Positions 33,306 to 40,947 of a DNA stretch of 64,000 bases are shown in pieces (within the stretch, counting starts at the first letter, position 1; every line of letters starts with the position of its first letter). The notes beneath the pieces were generated by a model that worked only from the letters and a program-made list of their open reading frames with translations, was not told where the DNA came from and searched no databases. This stretch comes from Acidobacteriota bacterium (GTDB lineage Bacteria > Acidobacteriota > UBA4820 > DSQY01). Location of the stretch: the NCBI GenBank assembly GCA_021787565.1, contig JAJYLT010000002.1:1-64000 (forward strand), written 5' to 3'. Made by a program: the position numbers and the translations under genes.

Positions 33306-34714
33306 GCCAGGGCCACGGTCTCGCCCTGCTTCAGAATCTCGACCGAGCGCACGCCTAGCCCGAGAAGGTGCTCCCTGAGGTGCGCCTGAGCCGCAGGCTC
33401 GCCGTGGACCAGGAAGACGCGCTTGAGGCGGGTGTGGTCGAGGCCCGAGACGAACTCGCCAATTTCACGGTAGTCGGCGTGGGCCGAGAAGGCGTTGAGG
33501 ATCTTGACGCGGGCTTTGACCTCGTGGAGCTGTCCGAAGATCTTCACCTCGGGGCGCTTGTCCGCCAGGGCACGTCCCAGCGTGTTGGCCGCCATGAAGC
33601 CGACGATGAGGATGGTGTTGCGCGGATCGCCCACCGCGTGCAGGAGGTGGTGGACGATGCGCCCGGCCTCGCACATGCCCGAGGCGGAGATGATGACGCA
33701 CGGCATTCGCAGGTCGTTGAGCTTCTTGGACTCCTCGGGATCGCTGATGTAGTGAAGCGAGTCGAAGGCGAAGGGGCCAGCGGCGCGTTCGAGGAAGCCC
33801 GAGCAGATGTCCGCATCGAAGCACTCGCCGTGGGCCCTGAAGATGCCCGTCGCCGACACGGCCATGGGGCTGTCCACGTAGACGGGGATGGGCGGAATCC
33901 GGCCGGCATCGTGCAGGTGGTGGAGGAGGAAGATCAGCTCCTGCGTCCTCTCCACCGCGAAGGCCGGAATGATGACGCGTCCTCCCCGCGAGGCGGCGTC
34001 ATTGATGACCTGCGCCAGCTCCGACTCGGCCAGGCTCATGTCGTCGTGGAGCCTGTCGCCGTAAGTGCTCTCGCAGACGAGATAGTCCACGGCTGGGAGG
34101 GGGTCGGGGTCGCGCAGAATGGGCATGTTTTTGCGGCCAAGGTCCCCGGTGAAGCCGATGACGAGGGGTTCGCCATCGTTCTGCACCTCAAGCCGCGCCA
34201 TGGCCGAGCCCAGAATGTGGCCGGCGTCGTAGAGGGTCGCGCTCACCCCGGGAGCTATCGGGTAGGGCCGCCGGTAGGCGGTCGTGACGTACTGCCCGAG
34301 TGCCGCCTCCACGTCGGCCTCGTCGTAGAGCGGCGCGAAGATCTTGCGCCAGGGCTGGTGGTTCCGGTGCTCCTGCTTTTCGAGGAAGCGCGCATCGTAG
34401 GCCTGGATGCGAGCCGAATCGCGAAGGACGAGGCTGGCGATGTCGCGCGTGGCGGGGGTGGAGAGGATGTCCCCCGAGAAGCCCTGCTTCACGAGGACCG
34501 GGTAGGCGCCGCAGTGGTCAAGGTGGCCGTGGGTGTTGATGCAGGCATAGAGGGAGTAAGGCGAGAACGGAAGCTCCAGGTTCTTGCGGTGGGCCTCCTC
34601 TCGGTGTCCCTGGAAGATGCCGCAATCCACCAGGAGCCTGACGTGGCTGGTTTCGAGCATGTGCTTGCTCCCCGTCACCTCCTGCGCCGCCCCGTAGGCC
34701 GTGAGCTTCAGCAT
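33302..34714 (-). CDS. Metallo-beta-lactamase/beta-CASP RNase-like protein
   Basis: 470 aa from ATG 34714. The MBL motif HGHLDHCG lies near residue 62, with upstream LLVDCGIFQGHREE. The beta-CASP region contains YGDRLHD, PAFAVERTQELIFLLHHL, SASGMCEAGRIVHH, and C-terminal SAHADYREI with VHGEPAA. It matches the YSH1/CPSF-like predicted exonucleases involved in RNA processing. Two zinc ions are expected. Its 5' end faces dispersed repeat copy 1. Confidence 0.9.
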   Translation of the reverse strand: MLKLTAYGAAQEVTGSKHMLETSHVRLLVDCGIFQGHREEAHRKNLELPFSPYSLYACINTHGHLDHCGAYPVLVKQGFSGDILSTPATRDIASLVLRDSARIQAYDARFLEKQEHRNHQPWRKIFAPLYDEADVEAALGQYVTTAYRRPYPIAPGVSATLYDAGHILGSAMARLEVQNDGEPLVIGFTGDLGRKNMPILRDPDPLPAVDYLVCESTYGDRLHDDMSLAESELAQVINDAASRGGRVIIPAFAVERTQELIFLLHHLHDAGRIPPIPVYVDSPMAVSATGIFRAHGECFDADICSGFLERAAGPFAFDSLHYISDPEESKKLNDLRMPCVIISASGMCEAGRIVHHLLHAVGDPRNTILIVGFMAANTLGRALADKRPEVKIFGQLHEVKARVKILNAFSAHADYREIGEFVSGLDHTRLKRVFLVHGEPAAQAHLREHLLGLGVRSVEILKQGETVALA

Positions 34715-34773
34715 TCTCTCCTCCTCGAAGCCAGGGTACCGCCCGCCGGCAAGATAGGCAACCGGGAAACGGA

Positions 34774-34924
34774 CCCCCAATTCCGCGATAGCGGCTCAAC
34801 GCCTGCGTAGGAGCGGCGCCTCGCCGCGAACCGGGTGACCCTGCGACCAGGATGCGGTGCCCGCGTACGGTCCGTCGCGTCGGGGGCGGCGCTCCTAAAG
34901 TGCAATTCCATCGCGGAATTTGGG
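34774..34924 (-). repeat. Dispersed 151-bp inverted-repeat element, copy 1
   Basis: Reverse orientation relative to copies 2-4. The ends CCCCAATTCCGCGATA and CATCGCGGAATTTGGG are inverted, with an inner inverted pair GTAGGAGCGGCGCCTCGCCG and GGGGGCGGCGCTCCT. There is no coding potential. It lies between the beta-CASP nuclease start and a truncated 5'-nucleotidase remnant. Target-site duplications are not evident. Confidence 0.85.
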
Positions 34925-34979
34925 CGGACCGGCTCGGCCCGCTCACGGATTCTGCCATGCTCGGTTGGGGACGGAAGCC

Positions 34980-35333
34980 ATGAGTGGGATTTCGGCTCGG
35001 GCGTGCTCGCCAAGAGGGCCCGCTAGGCTGGGTTCCCGTTTCTCCCAGGTGTCGGGACTTGCGGCCACCTATGAGGGGGGAAGGGCGACGTCCATCGGGG
35101 TGGATGGGGAGCCGCTGGCGCCGGAGCGCGAGTATTCGGTGATGTGCACGCAGTTCTTGCTGAATGGGGGAGACGGCCACGTCGAGTTCACGCAGGGCGC
35201 AGACCCCCGGGACTGGGGGATCAGCCTGCAGGAGCTGATGAGGCGCGCGCTGGCCGGATCGGGGCTCGTCATCCCCGCCGGGACTGGCCGGACCCTGCGG
35301 CCCGCCGCCGAGGCCCTCCAGCCGGCGGCCTAA
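34980..35333 (+). pseudogene. C-terminal remnant of a 5'-nucleotidase
   Basis: The frame translates to the end of a 5'-nucleotidase C-terminal domain: RFSQVSGLAATYEGG, VDGEPLAPEREYSV, then FLLNGGDGHVEF and a final helix. The metallophosphatase domain and most of the C-terminal domain (several hundred residues) are missing. The missing 5' side faces the repeat at 34774-34924, so a deletion ending at or near the repeat is likely. Confidence 0.7.
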
Positions 35334-35362
35334 GCCTCCATCCGCGTAGCCTCGGCGCGGAA

Positions 35363-35386
35363 ATGGCCCCGGCTGAGCCGGGGCCA
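35363..35386. terminator. Bidirectional hairpin
   Basis: TGGCCCCGGC-TGA-GCCGGGGCCA is a perfect 10-bp stem between the 5'-nucleotidase remnant and the end of the octaheme cytochrome gene, which point at each other. It has a short flanking A/T on both sides. Confidence 0.6.
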
Positions 35387-35455
35387 TTGAGGAATGGTGA
35401 GGCTCGAAACGCCCTCATCGGGCCTCTCGAAGGGCGGCCGTATCTCCCGCGGCGC

Positions 35456-36781
35456 TTACTCTCCGTAGCGTTTCTGGTAGAACTCCTGGATCTTCGCGCG
35501 GTCCTCCTTGGAGAGCCCCCGCTTCAGCCAGCGGTTGGTCGGTTCGTTGATGACGTCGGCCGTGACGCCGGGCAGAAGCGCCTCCGCCTCGGGAAGGAAA
35601 CGGCTGTAGAAGTCCTTCGCCACCTCGTAAAAACCATGCCACTGGACGTAGTCGGGGCCCATCATGGAGGCCCCCATTCGGGCGCGCCGGCCCTCGTGGT
35701 GCCAAAGCTCGAAGTAGTCCCACTGGATCTTCTGCGAGAAGGGCGACGGGCCCAGCTTGCCGGCCGCCTGGAGCTTGGCCATGATGGCCTTGGCGGGCTC
35801 CCCAAATTTGCTGTTGTAGAGGTCCACCACGTCGTCGTACTGGACGTAGAAGTTGTTCACCCAGTCCGAGGCGTGGCAGTTGAGGCAGACCTTCTTCATC
35901 TCGTCCCGCTTCTGCCGCCAATTCGGAAGATGGATCGACACTTCGGGGCGGAGCGTCCAGGAGAGCCGCGTTCCCACGTCGTGGGTTTCGGCCACGCCTT
36001 TGGCGGCCCCCATGTGGCAGGTGGCGCAGGTGGGGGCGGCGCTGTAGTCCTTGCCCAGCACCCAGGAGCGGGAGTCGAGGTTCATCTGCCCCTTCAAGGT
36101 TCGGTAGGTGACCCCGTGCTTGCTCTCCGCGTAGATCTCCTCCTGCGGGTGATCGGGGCCCAAATGGCAGTAGCCGCAGCTCTCGGGCTGCCGCGCGATG
36201 GCCACGGAGAAGGTGTGGCGGCTGTGGCAGACCGAGCACGAGCCCTTGGAGCCGTCGGGGTTGATGCGCCCGATGCCCTCGTTGGGCCACGTGGCGGGGT
36301 CCAGCTTGCCATCCTTCAGCACCTTGACCGTACTGCCGTGGCACTTGACGCAGCCGCTCACGGCGGCGGGGGGACCCTCCACGATGTCCCCGAGGACGTT
36401 GTCGAGGGAGCCCAGGATCTGGCCCGCCTGGGCGTGGTGGCTCGCCTCGAACTGGGCCGTCTCGTCGGGGTGGCACTCGCCGCACTGCTTGGGCGTCACG
36501 ACGGCGGAAATCCGCTGTCCGAAGTGTTCGAAGCCGTCGGGGCGGCCCTTGTCCACCTGGTGGCACTCGAAACAGGCGATGCCGGCTTGGGCGTGGCGGC
36601 TCTGCGCCCACTGCTGGACGACGACGGGGTCTGCCTCCTTCTGGTGGCAGGCGATGCAGGCCCGACTCTCCTTGGAGGTCTGAGCGACGAGGGCGGGGAG
36701 GTCAGGTTGGGCGGCCAGGGTGGCGGCAGGAGCGAGCAGCGTGCAGAACGACCAGAGCGCGACGATTCGTTTTCGTTCCAT
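35456..36781 (-). CDS. Octaheme cytochrome c, hydroxylamine oxidoreductase-like
   Basis: 441 aa from ATG 36781 (ATG 36793 also possible), with a signal peptide. Eight CxxCH sites are present in order: CIACH, CFECH, CGECH, CVKCH, CSVCH, CGYCH, CATCH, CLNCH. The layout and the C-terminal MMGPDYVQWHGFYEV region fit the HAO family. Whether the active-site cross-linking Tyr is present needs an alignment; without it the enzyme would act as a nitrite or hydroxylamine reductase. It is last in a run with NO reductase and an Rrf2 repressor, so periplasmic nitrogen-oxide chemistry is likely. Confidence 0.85.
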   Translation of the reverse strand: MERKRIVALWSFCTLLAPAATLAAQPDLPALVAQTSKESRACIACHQKEADPVVVQQWAQSRHAQAGIACFECHQVDKGRPDGFEHFGQRISAVVTPKQCGECHPDETAQFEASHHAQAGQILGSLDNVLGDIVEGPPAAVSGCVKCHGSTVKVLKDGKLDPATWPNEGIGRINPDGSKGSCSVCHSRHTFSVAIARQPESCGYCHLGPDHPQEEIYAESKHGVTYRTLKGQMNLDSRSWVLGKDYSAAPTCATCHMGAAKGVAETHDVGTRLSWTLRPEVSIHLPNWRQKRDEMKKVCLNCHASDWVNNFYVQYDDVVDLYNSKFGEPAKAIMAKLQAAGKLGPSPFSQKIQWDYFELWHHEGRRARMGASMMGPDYVQWHGFYEVAKDFYSRFLPEAEALLPGVTADVINEPTNRWLKRGLSKEDRAKIQEFYQKRYGE

Positions 36782-36845
36782 GGATCCCCCCATGAAAGGT
36801 GAGACTCTCCATCCTTACGGCCTGTGAAGTTCCTCCTGGACGGTG

Positions 36846-36874
36846 CCGCCCGCGGGCACGGCGCCCGCGGGCGG
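36846..36874 (-). terminator. Strong hairpin between cupin and octaheme cytochrome genes
   Basis: CCGCCCGCGGGC and GCCCGCGGGCGG form a perfect 12-bp stem with a five-base loop. It lies inside the presumed operon, 15 bp past the cupin stop, and lacks a U tract. It may attenuate or protect the transcript so that cupin and cytochrome are expressed at different levels. Confidence 0.5.
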
Positions 36875-36888
36875 GGACGCCGTCCGAC

Positions 36889-37233
36889 CTATCGAATCGC
36901 CACGGGAGAAGCGGCCTTCACCATGGTCAGCAGGAAGACCAACCGCTCCCGCGCCGTGATGGCGTGGTTCAGGCCCGCGGGCATGACGAATAAGGCGTCC
37001 GGTGCGGCCTGGTGGATTTTGTCGCCCAGTAGGATGTCGCCGGTCCCCTCCAGGACGTGCACGACGGCCTCGAAGGGGGCCGCGTGCTCGCTGAGGGCTT
37101 GGCCGGGTTCGAAGCAGAAGAGCACGAGCTTGAGCGTCGGCGACTGGTAGAGGGTCTTGCTGACGATGCCGCTCTCGGCGAATTGGATGGCGGCGCGAAG
37201 CTCGTGGACCGACGGGACGAGGGGCTCGCTCAT
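36889..37233 (-). CDS. Small cupin-domain protein
   Basis: 114 aa single-domain cupin: FCFEPGQALSEHAAPFEAVV is cupin motif 1 and MPAGLNHAITA is motif 2, giving probable His/Glu metal ligands. It starts 15 bp after the qNor gene and is co-directional, so it is probably expressed in response to NO. Similar cupins accompany nitrosative-stress genes, but the substrate is unknown. Confidence 0.8.
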   Translation of the reverse strand: MSEPLVPSVHELRAAIQFAESGIVSKTLYQSPTLKLVLFCFEPGQALSEHAAPFEAVVHVLEGTGDILLGDKIHQAAPDALFVMPAGLNHAITARERLVFLLTMVKAASPVAIR

Positions 37234-37248
37234 TCTTGGATTCTCCTC

Positions 37249-39567
37249 TCAGGCGGCCGCGGGGGCAAGGTCGCGCTTGGCGTAGGACCGCAGCGCCGCA
37301 ATGACGATGGGCACGACGCCCGCGAAGATGAAGGTCATGTCGGCCACGATGCGGAGCCATTCGAGGGTGTGGAAGGTGCCCGTCATGAGGAAGCTCAGCC
37401 GCCGTGCGTGCCAGTAGCCGTGGGTCACGGAATCCCAGAGCTGAAGAACGCCCGCGGGGAAGAGGTCGAGCAGGACCATGAGGCCGAGCCCCACGTTCAG
37501 GCCTATGAAGCCGGCCTTGACGAACTTCTCCGTTCCGGCCCAGACGGCGTCGCTCTGCATCGCCCGCAGGCAGAAAACGAGGACGCCGAGGGCGAGGAAC
37601 CCGAAGACCCCGAACATGGCGGCATGGCCGTGGTTGGCCGTCAGCGTGGTCCCGATCTCGAAATAGGAGACCACCGGCAGATTGATGAGGAAGCCGAAGA
37701 TGCCGGCGCCCACGAAGTTCCAGAAGCCCACGGCCATGAGAAAGTAGAGGGCCCATTTCTGCTGGATGACCAGGGTGTTCGTGCCTTGGGGACCGGAGCC
37801 CTTCGTGAGCTTGATGAAGTCCCAGGCGTCGAGCGTGAGCAGGGTCAGGGGGACGATCTCCAGGGCCGAGAAGCAGGCGCCCAGAGCCATGGTGAGGGGC
37901 ACCTCGCCCGTGAAGTACCAGTGGTGCCCGGTGCCCACGATGCCGCCCGCCAGGTAGAGGATGGCGTCCAGGTAGACCACGCGCGTGGCGTTCCTGGCGG
38001 TCACGAGGCCCATCTGGTTGAACATGATGGCCACCAGCACCGTGGCGAAGAGCTCGAAGAAACCCTCCACCCAGAGGTGAATGATCCAGAAGCGCCAGTT
38101 GTCGATCACCGCGAAGTTGGTGTGCGGGCCGTAGAAGAGCGCGGGCAGGTAGAAGACCGGAATGGCCACGGCGGCGTAGAGGAAAAGGGATGCGAGCTCG
38201 CCCTTCCCGGGCACTTTGAGGGCCGGTTTGAGGGCGCGGAACATGAGATAGAGCCAGAAGATCAGCCCCACCGCCAGCAGAAGCTGCCAGAAGCGCCCCA
38301 GATCCAGGTATTCCGAGCCCTGGTCGCCCACCCAGAACCAGAGGCGCCCCAGAAGATCATTCAGGCCGAGGTACTCGCCGAAGAGGCTTCCCAGGACGAC
38401 CACCACGAGGGCACCCAAAAGCAGATTGGTGCCGAGCTTCTGCCCCTTGGGCTCCCGGCCGCCCACCCAGGGCGCGAGGAAGAGGCCGCCGCCGACCCAG
38501 GCCGTGGCGATCCAGAAGATCGCGAGCTGGAGGTGCCACGTGCGAAGGAGCGTCCACGGAAGATACTTGGCGATGTCGATTCCGTAGAAGGCGAAGGGCT
38601 CGACGCGGTAGTGGGCCAGGGCGCCCCCTACGAGGGTCTGCAAGAGGAAGAGGAGCGCCACGACCGCGAAGTACTTTCCGGTAGCCCACTGGCTCTGCGT
38701 CAGGCTCCAGCCTCCCTTCGCGGGGCCGGCGAGCTCATCGGTCGTCCCGTCCCCCTTCCACCCGAGGTAGTTGAACTTGCCGAAGATGAAGAGGACGAGC
38801 CCGAGCCCAGCGAGGAGGGCCACGAGGCTCAGGGCGCTCCAGAGGTAGGCTTCGGCGGGAGGGTGGTTACCGACGAGGGGTTCGTAGGGCCAGTTGTTCG
38901 TATAGGAGTAGTCCTTGCCGGGACGGCGCGCGACGGTGGCCCAGGCGGCCCATGCGAAGTAAGAGCTAAGGTCTTCAAGGTCTTTCGGATTCTTGATGTA
39001 GTCGGCGGGAAGTCCGGGCGCGTAGTCGTTTTGGGTGAAGTGGGCGCCCCATTCCTCTTGGGTGAAGTAGGCGGCCCACTCCTTCGCCTGGCTCTGGTAG
39101 GCGGCCACCTCGCCGGGCGTGAAGACCAGGGTCTTGGTGGCTGGGTCGTAGCGGTTCTTTTGAAGGGAGGTGGCCGTCTCCGCCTTAACGGCATCGGCTT
39201 CGCCCGTGGTGAGCTGGTCGAAGGGCTTGCTGAAATCCTCCTGAGCGATGGTCTGCTGGTCAATGAGCGCCAGGCGGTGAAGGTACTCGGCGCTGTAGTC
39301 GGGTCCCAGGTAAGCCCCGTGGCCCCAGAGGGTCCCGTGCTCCATGAGGCCGTACTTGAGGAACACGGCCTGGCCGTGCTCGATGTCCTGACCCGTCATG
39401 ATGGTCGCCCCGGAGCCATCCACGACCTTCTCGGGAATGGGTGGGGCATATTTGTAGCTGAGCATGGTCACGATGGAAAGGATGGAGAATCCGGCGATCA
39501 TCACCAGGATCGCCGTGTGCCGCCACCAGGGCGAGAGGGGCTGCGCGCTTTCCGAAACCGATGCCAT
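37249..39567 (-). CDS. norZ: Quinol-dependent nitric oxide reductase
   Basis: 772 aa from ATG 39567 behind AAGGAGG. The N-terminal extension (GTLWGHGAYLGPDYSAEYLH) is the cytochrome-c-like domain of qNor that lacks heme c. Heme-copper oxidase helices follow, with candidate ligands in RTWHLQLAIFW, IIHLWVEGFFE, GTGHHWYFTGEV and ANHGHAAMFG. The Glu in HLWVEGFFE is typical of NO reductases. It reduces NO to N2O at the membrane with quinol and needs no separate NorC. Confidence 0.93.
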   Translation of the reverse strand: MASVSESAQPLSPWWRHTAILVMIAGFSILSIVTMLSYKYAPPIPEKVVDGSGATIMTGQDIEHGQAVFLKYGLMEHGTLWGHGAYLGPDYSAEYLHRLALIDQQTIAQEDFSKPFDQLTTGEADAVKAETATSLQKNRYDPATKTLVFTPGEVAAYQSQAKEWAAYFTQEEWGAHFTQNDYAPGLPADYIKNPKDLEDLSSYFAWAAWATVARRPGKDYSYTNNWPYEPLVGNHPPAEAYLWSALSLVALLAGLGLVLFIFGKFNYLGWKGDGTTDELAGPAKGGWSLTQSQWATGKYFAVVALLFLLQTLVGGALAHYRVEPFAFYGIDIAKYLPWTLLRTWHLQLAIFWIATAWVGGGLFLAPWVGGREPKGQKLGTNLLLGALVVVVLGSLFGEYLGLNDLLGRLWFWVGDQGSEYLDLGRFWQLLLAVGLIFWLYLMFRALKPALKVPGKGELASLFLYAAVAIPVFYLPALFYGPHTNFAVIDNWRFWIIHLWVEGFFELFATVLVAIMFNQMGLVTARNATRVVYLDAILYLAGGIVGTGHHWYFTGEVPLTMALGACFSALEIVPLTLLTLDAWDFIKLTKGSGPQGTNTLVIQQKWALYFLMAVGFWNFVGAGIFGFLINLPVVSYFEIGTTLTANHGHAAMFGVFGFLALGVLVFCLRAMQSDAVWAGTEKFVKAGFIGLNVGLGLMVLLDLFPAGVLQLWDSVTHGYWHARRLSFLMTGTFHTLEWLRIVADMTFIFAGVVPIVIAALRSYAKRDLAPAAA

Positions 39568-39649
39568 GGGCCTGCTCCTCCTTACATACGCCAATAACCC
39601 TATGGTTCAAACTTTTACAAGGCCGAGCGGGGACCGCGCCAGCCGCTCT

Positions 39650-40261
39650 TCACATGTGCCCGGGGCAGCCCACGCAGGCGGCGCCTTCAGCCATTCGGGA
39701 GGCATCGGGGGGATAGGCTTCGATGAGGCGCTCGGCCAAGGTGTGGTAGCGCTCGTGGGTGCCCTCTCCCATCTCGTCGCGTTCGAAGCGCTCCATGGCG
39801 GCGGCGAGCTTATCCATTTCATCCGGTGGAATGGCCTGCTGGGCCATGGGGTAGAGGATATTGTCTTCCTTCATGATGTGGGCGCGGATGAGCGGGACGT
39901 AGGCACCACCGTGTTCGATGACCGCCTGGCGCTCGTCGTCGGTGAGGGGACCGTCGCCCGCGCCGATGGAGGCCAGCACTCCGATGTGGTCGCGTCCCTC
40001 GCGGTGTTCGGCGATCATCACGGCCACCGGGCCGAACTCCTTGGGGAAGCCGAACTGGTTCATGAGGACGAAGAGGCGGTCCTCCTCCTTGCCGTGGTGG
40101 CACTTGTCCGTGAAGGTGCGGAAGAAATCGGCGTAATCCCTCACGGTCTGGCGATCGGCCTCGGCCTGGCGGTCCAGATTGGCCACGAAGGTATCGAGTG
40201 AGCCGGCCACCTGCTCGATGAGGCGGTGCTCGTGCATGAGGGTCTCAAGGGCTTCGACCAT
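39650..40261 (-). CDS. Hemerythrin-like protein
   Basis: 203 aa from ATG 40261 behind AAGGAGG. HHE-domain ligands: MHEHRL at the start, CHHGKEEDRLF near 55-65, AEHREGRDHI near 85, HIMKEDNILYP near 130. A C-terminal VGCPGHM adds a Cys/His end. This is the layout of di-iron proteins used for nitrosative stress defence or as NO/O2 sensors. It lies between the Rrf2 gene and qNor. Confidence 0.85.
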   Translation of the reverse strand: MVEALETLMHEHRLIEQVAGSLDTFVANLDRQAEADRQTVRDYADFFRTFTDKCHHGKEEDRLFVLMNQFGFPKEFGPVAVMIAEHREGRDHIGVLASIGAGDGPLTDDERQAVIEHGGAYVPLIRAHIMKEDNILYPMAQQAIPPDEMDKLAAAMERFERDEMGEGTHERYHTLAERLIEAYPPDASRMAEGAACVGCPGHM

Positions 40262-40323
40262 ATGGGTTGCCTCCTTCAAAAAGGCGCGACGGGGACCGTC
40301 GGCCGAGGGCAAAGTCACTCCGC

Positions 40324-40728
40324 CTAGGGCTGAAGCCCCGAACGGAGATCGGCGACGGTGGTTTTCTCCAACAGGGTGTCGTATTCGCTCTGCACGCGAG
40401 TCCAACGGCAATGCAACGGACAGGGATGGGCGTCGTCGCAGGCCCGGAGGCCGAAGACGCACTGCCTGACCAGGGATGGGCCCTCGAAGAGCTCCAGGAC
40501 GCGCCCGATGGGCTGGGCCAGGGCCTGCTCCCTCAGCAAGAAGCCCCCGCCCCAGCCCTTCTGGCTCTCGACGAAGCCGCGCTTGCGGAGCTGGTTCAGG
40601 ATCTTCGACAGGTAGTTGGCGGGAATGCGTGTGGCTTCGGCGATCTGCCCGCCCTGGACCCACTGGCCTGGTCGATCGGCGAGGAACCCGAGAGTCATGA
40701 GCGCATATTTGGTGGTCTGAGAGATCAT
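40324..40728 (-). CDS. nsrR: Rrf2-family repressor, NsrR-like
   Basis: 134 aa. The winged helix covers residues 1-65 (YALMTLGFLADRPG; IPANYLSKILNQLRKRGFV). Cys90, Cys97 and Cys103 have the spacing expected for an Fe-S cluster in NsrR/IscR-type proteins, with a further Cys107. NO destroys such clusters and relieves repression. The gene heads the hemerythrin-qNor-cupin-octaheme run, and a dyad over its own -10 box suggests autorepression. Confidence 0.85.
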   Translation of the reverse strand: MISQTTKYALMTLGFLADRPGQWVQGGQIAEATRIPANYLSKILNQLRKRGFVESQKGWGGGFLLREQALAQPIGRVLELFEGPSLVRQCVFGLRACDDAHPCPLHCRWTRVQSEYDTLLEKTTVADLRSGLQP

Positions 40729-40740
40729 CTCATCACCTCA

Positions 40741-40756
40741 AGACATGAACATATCT
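40741..40756. promoter_or_regulatory. Probable NsrR-like operator
   Basis: AGACAT-GAAC-ATATCT is an inverted repeat with one mismatch per arm. It overlaps the -10 box and start point of the promoter at 40748-40776, the classic position for a repressor site. No clear second copy was found before qNor. Confidence 0.6.
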
Positions 40757-40776
40757 CCTGAGATCGAAAAAGTCAA
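40748..40776 (-). promoter_or_regulatory. Sigma-70 promoter of the nsrR-hemerythrin-qNor operon
   Basis: On the minus strand TTGACT (40776-40771), a 17-bp spacer and TATGTT (40753-40748) precede the ATG at 40728 by about 20 bp. The predicted leader is only about 13 bases. The remaining upstream sequence to 40947 shows no gene. Confidence 0.75.
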
Positions 40777-40947
40777 GACCCTCATCCGTCGTCTTCTACC
40801 CTCTTATCCCTCAAGGAGAGATCGCGGCTTCACAAGAGAGGTCAACAGGATACGGAGCCCGGTTCGTTCATACGGGGTGCCGGGCAATCCGTCGCGGGCG
40901 GTCGCGCGTGCAAGGCTGGGCCATTGCCCTGTTGCCCGCGGCGTGGT

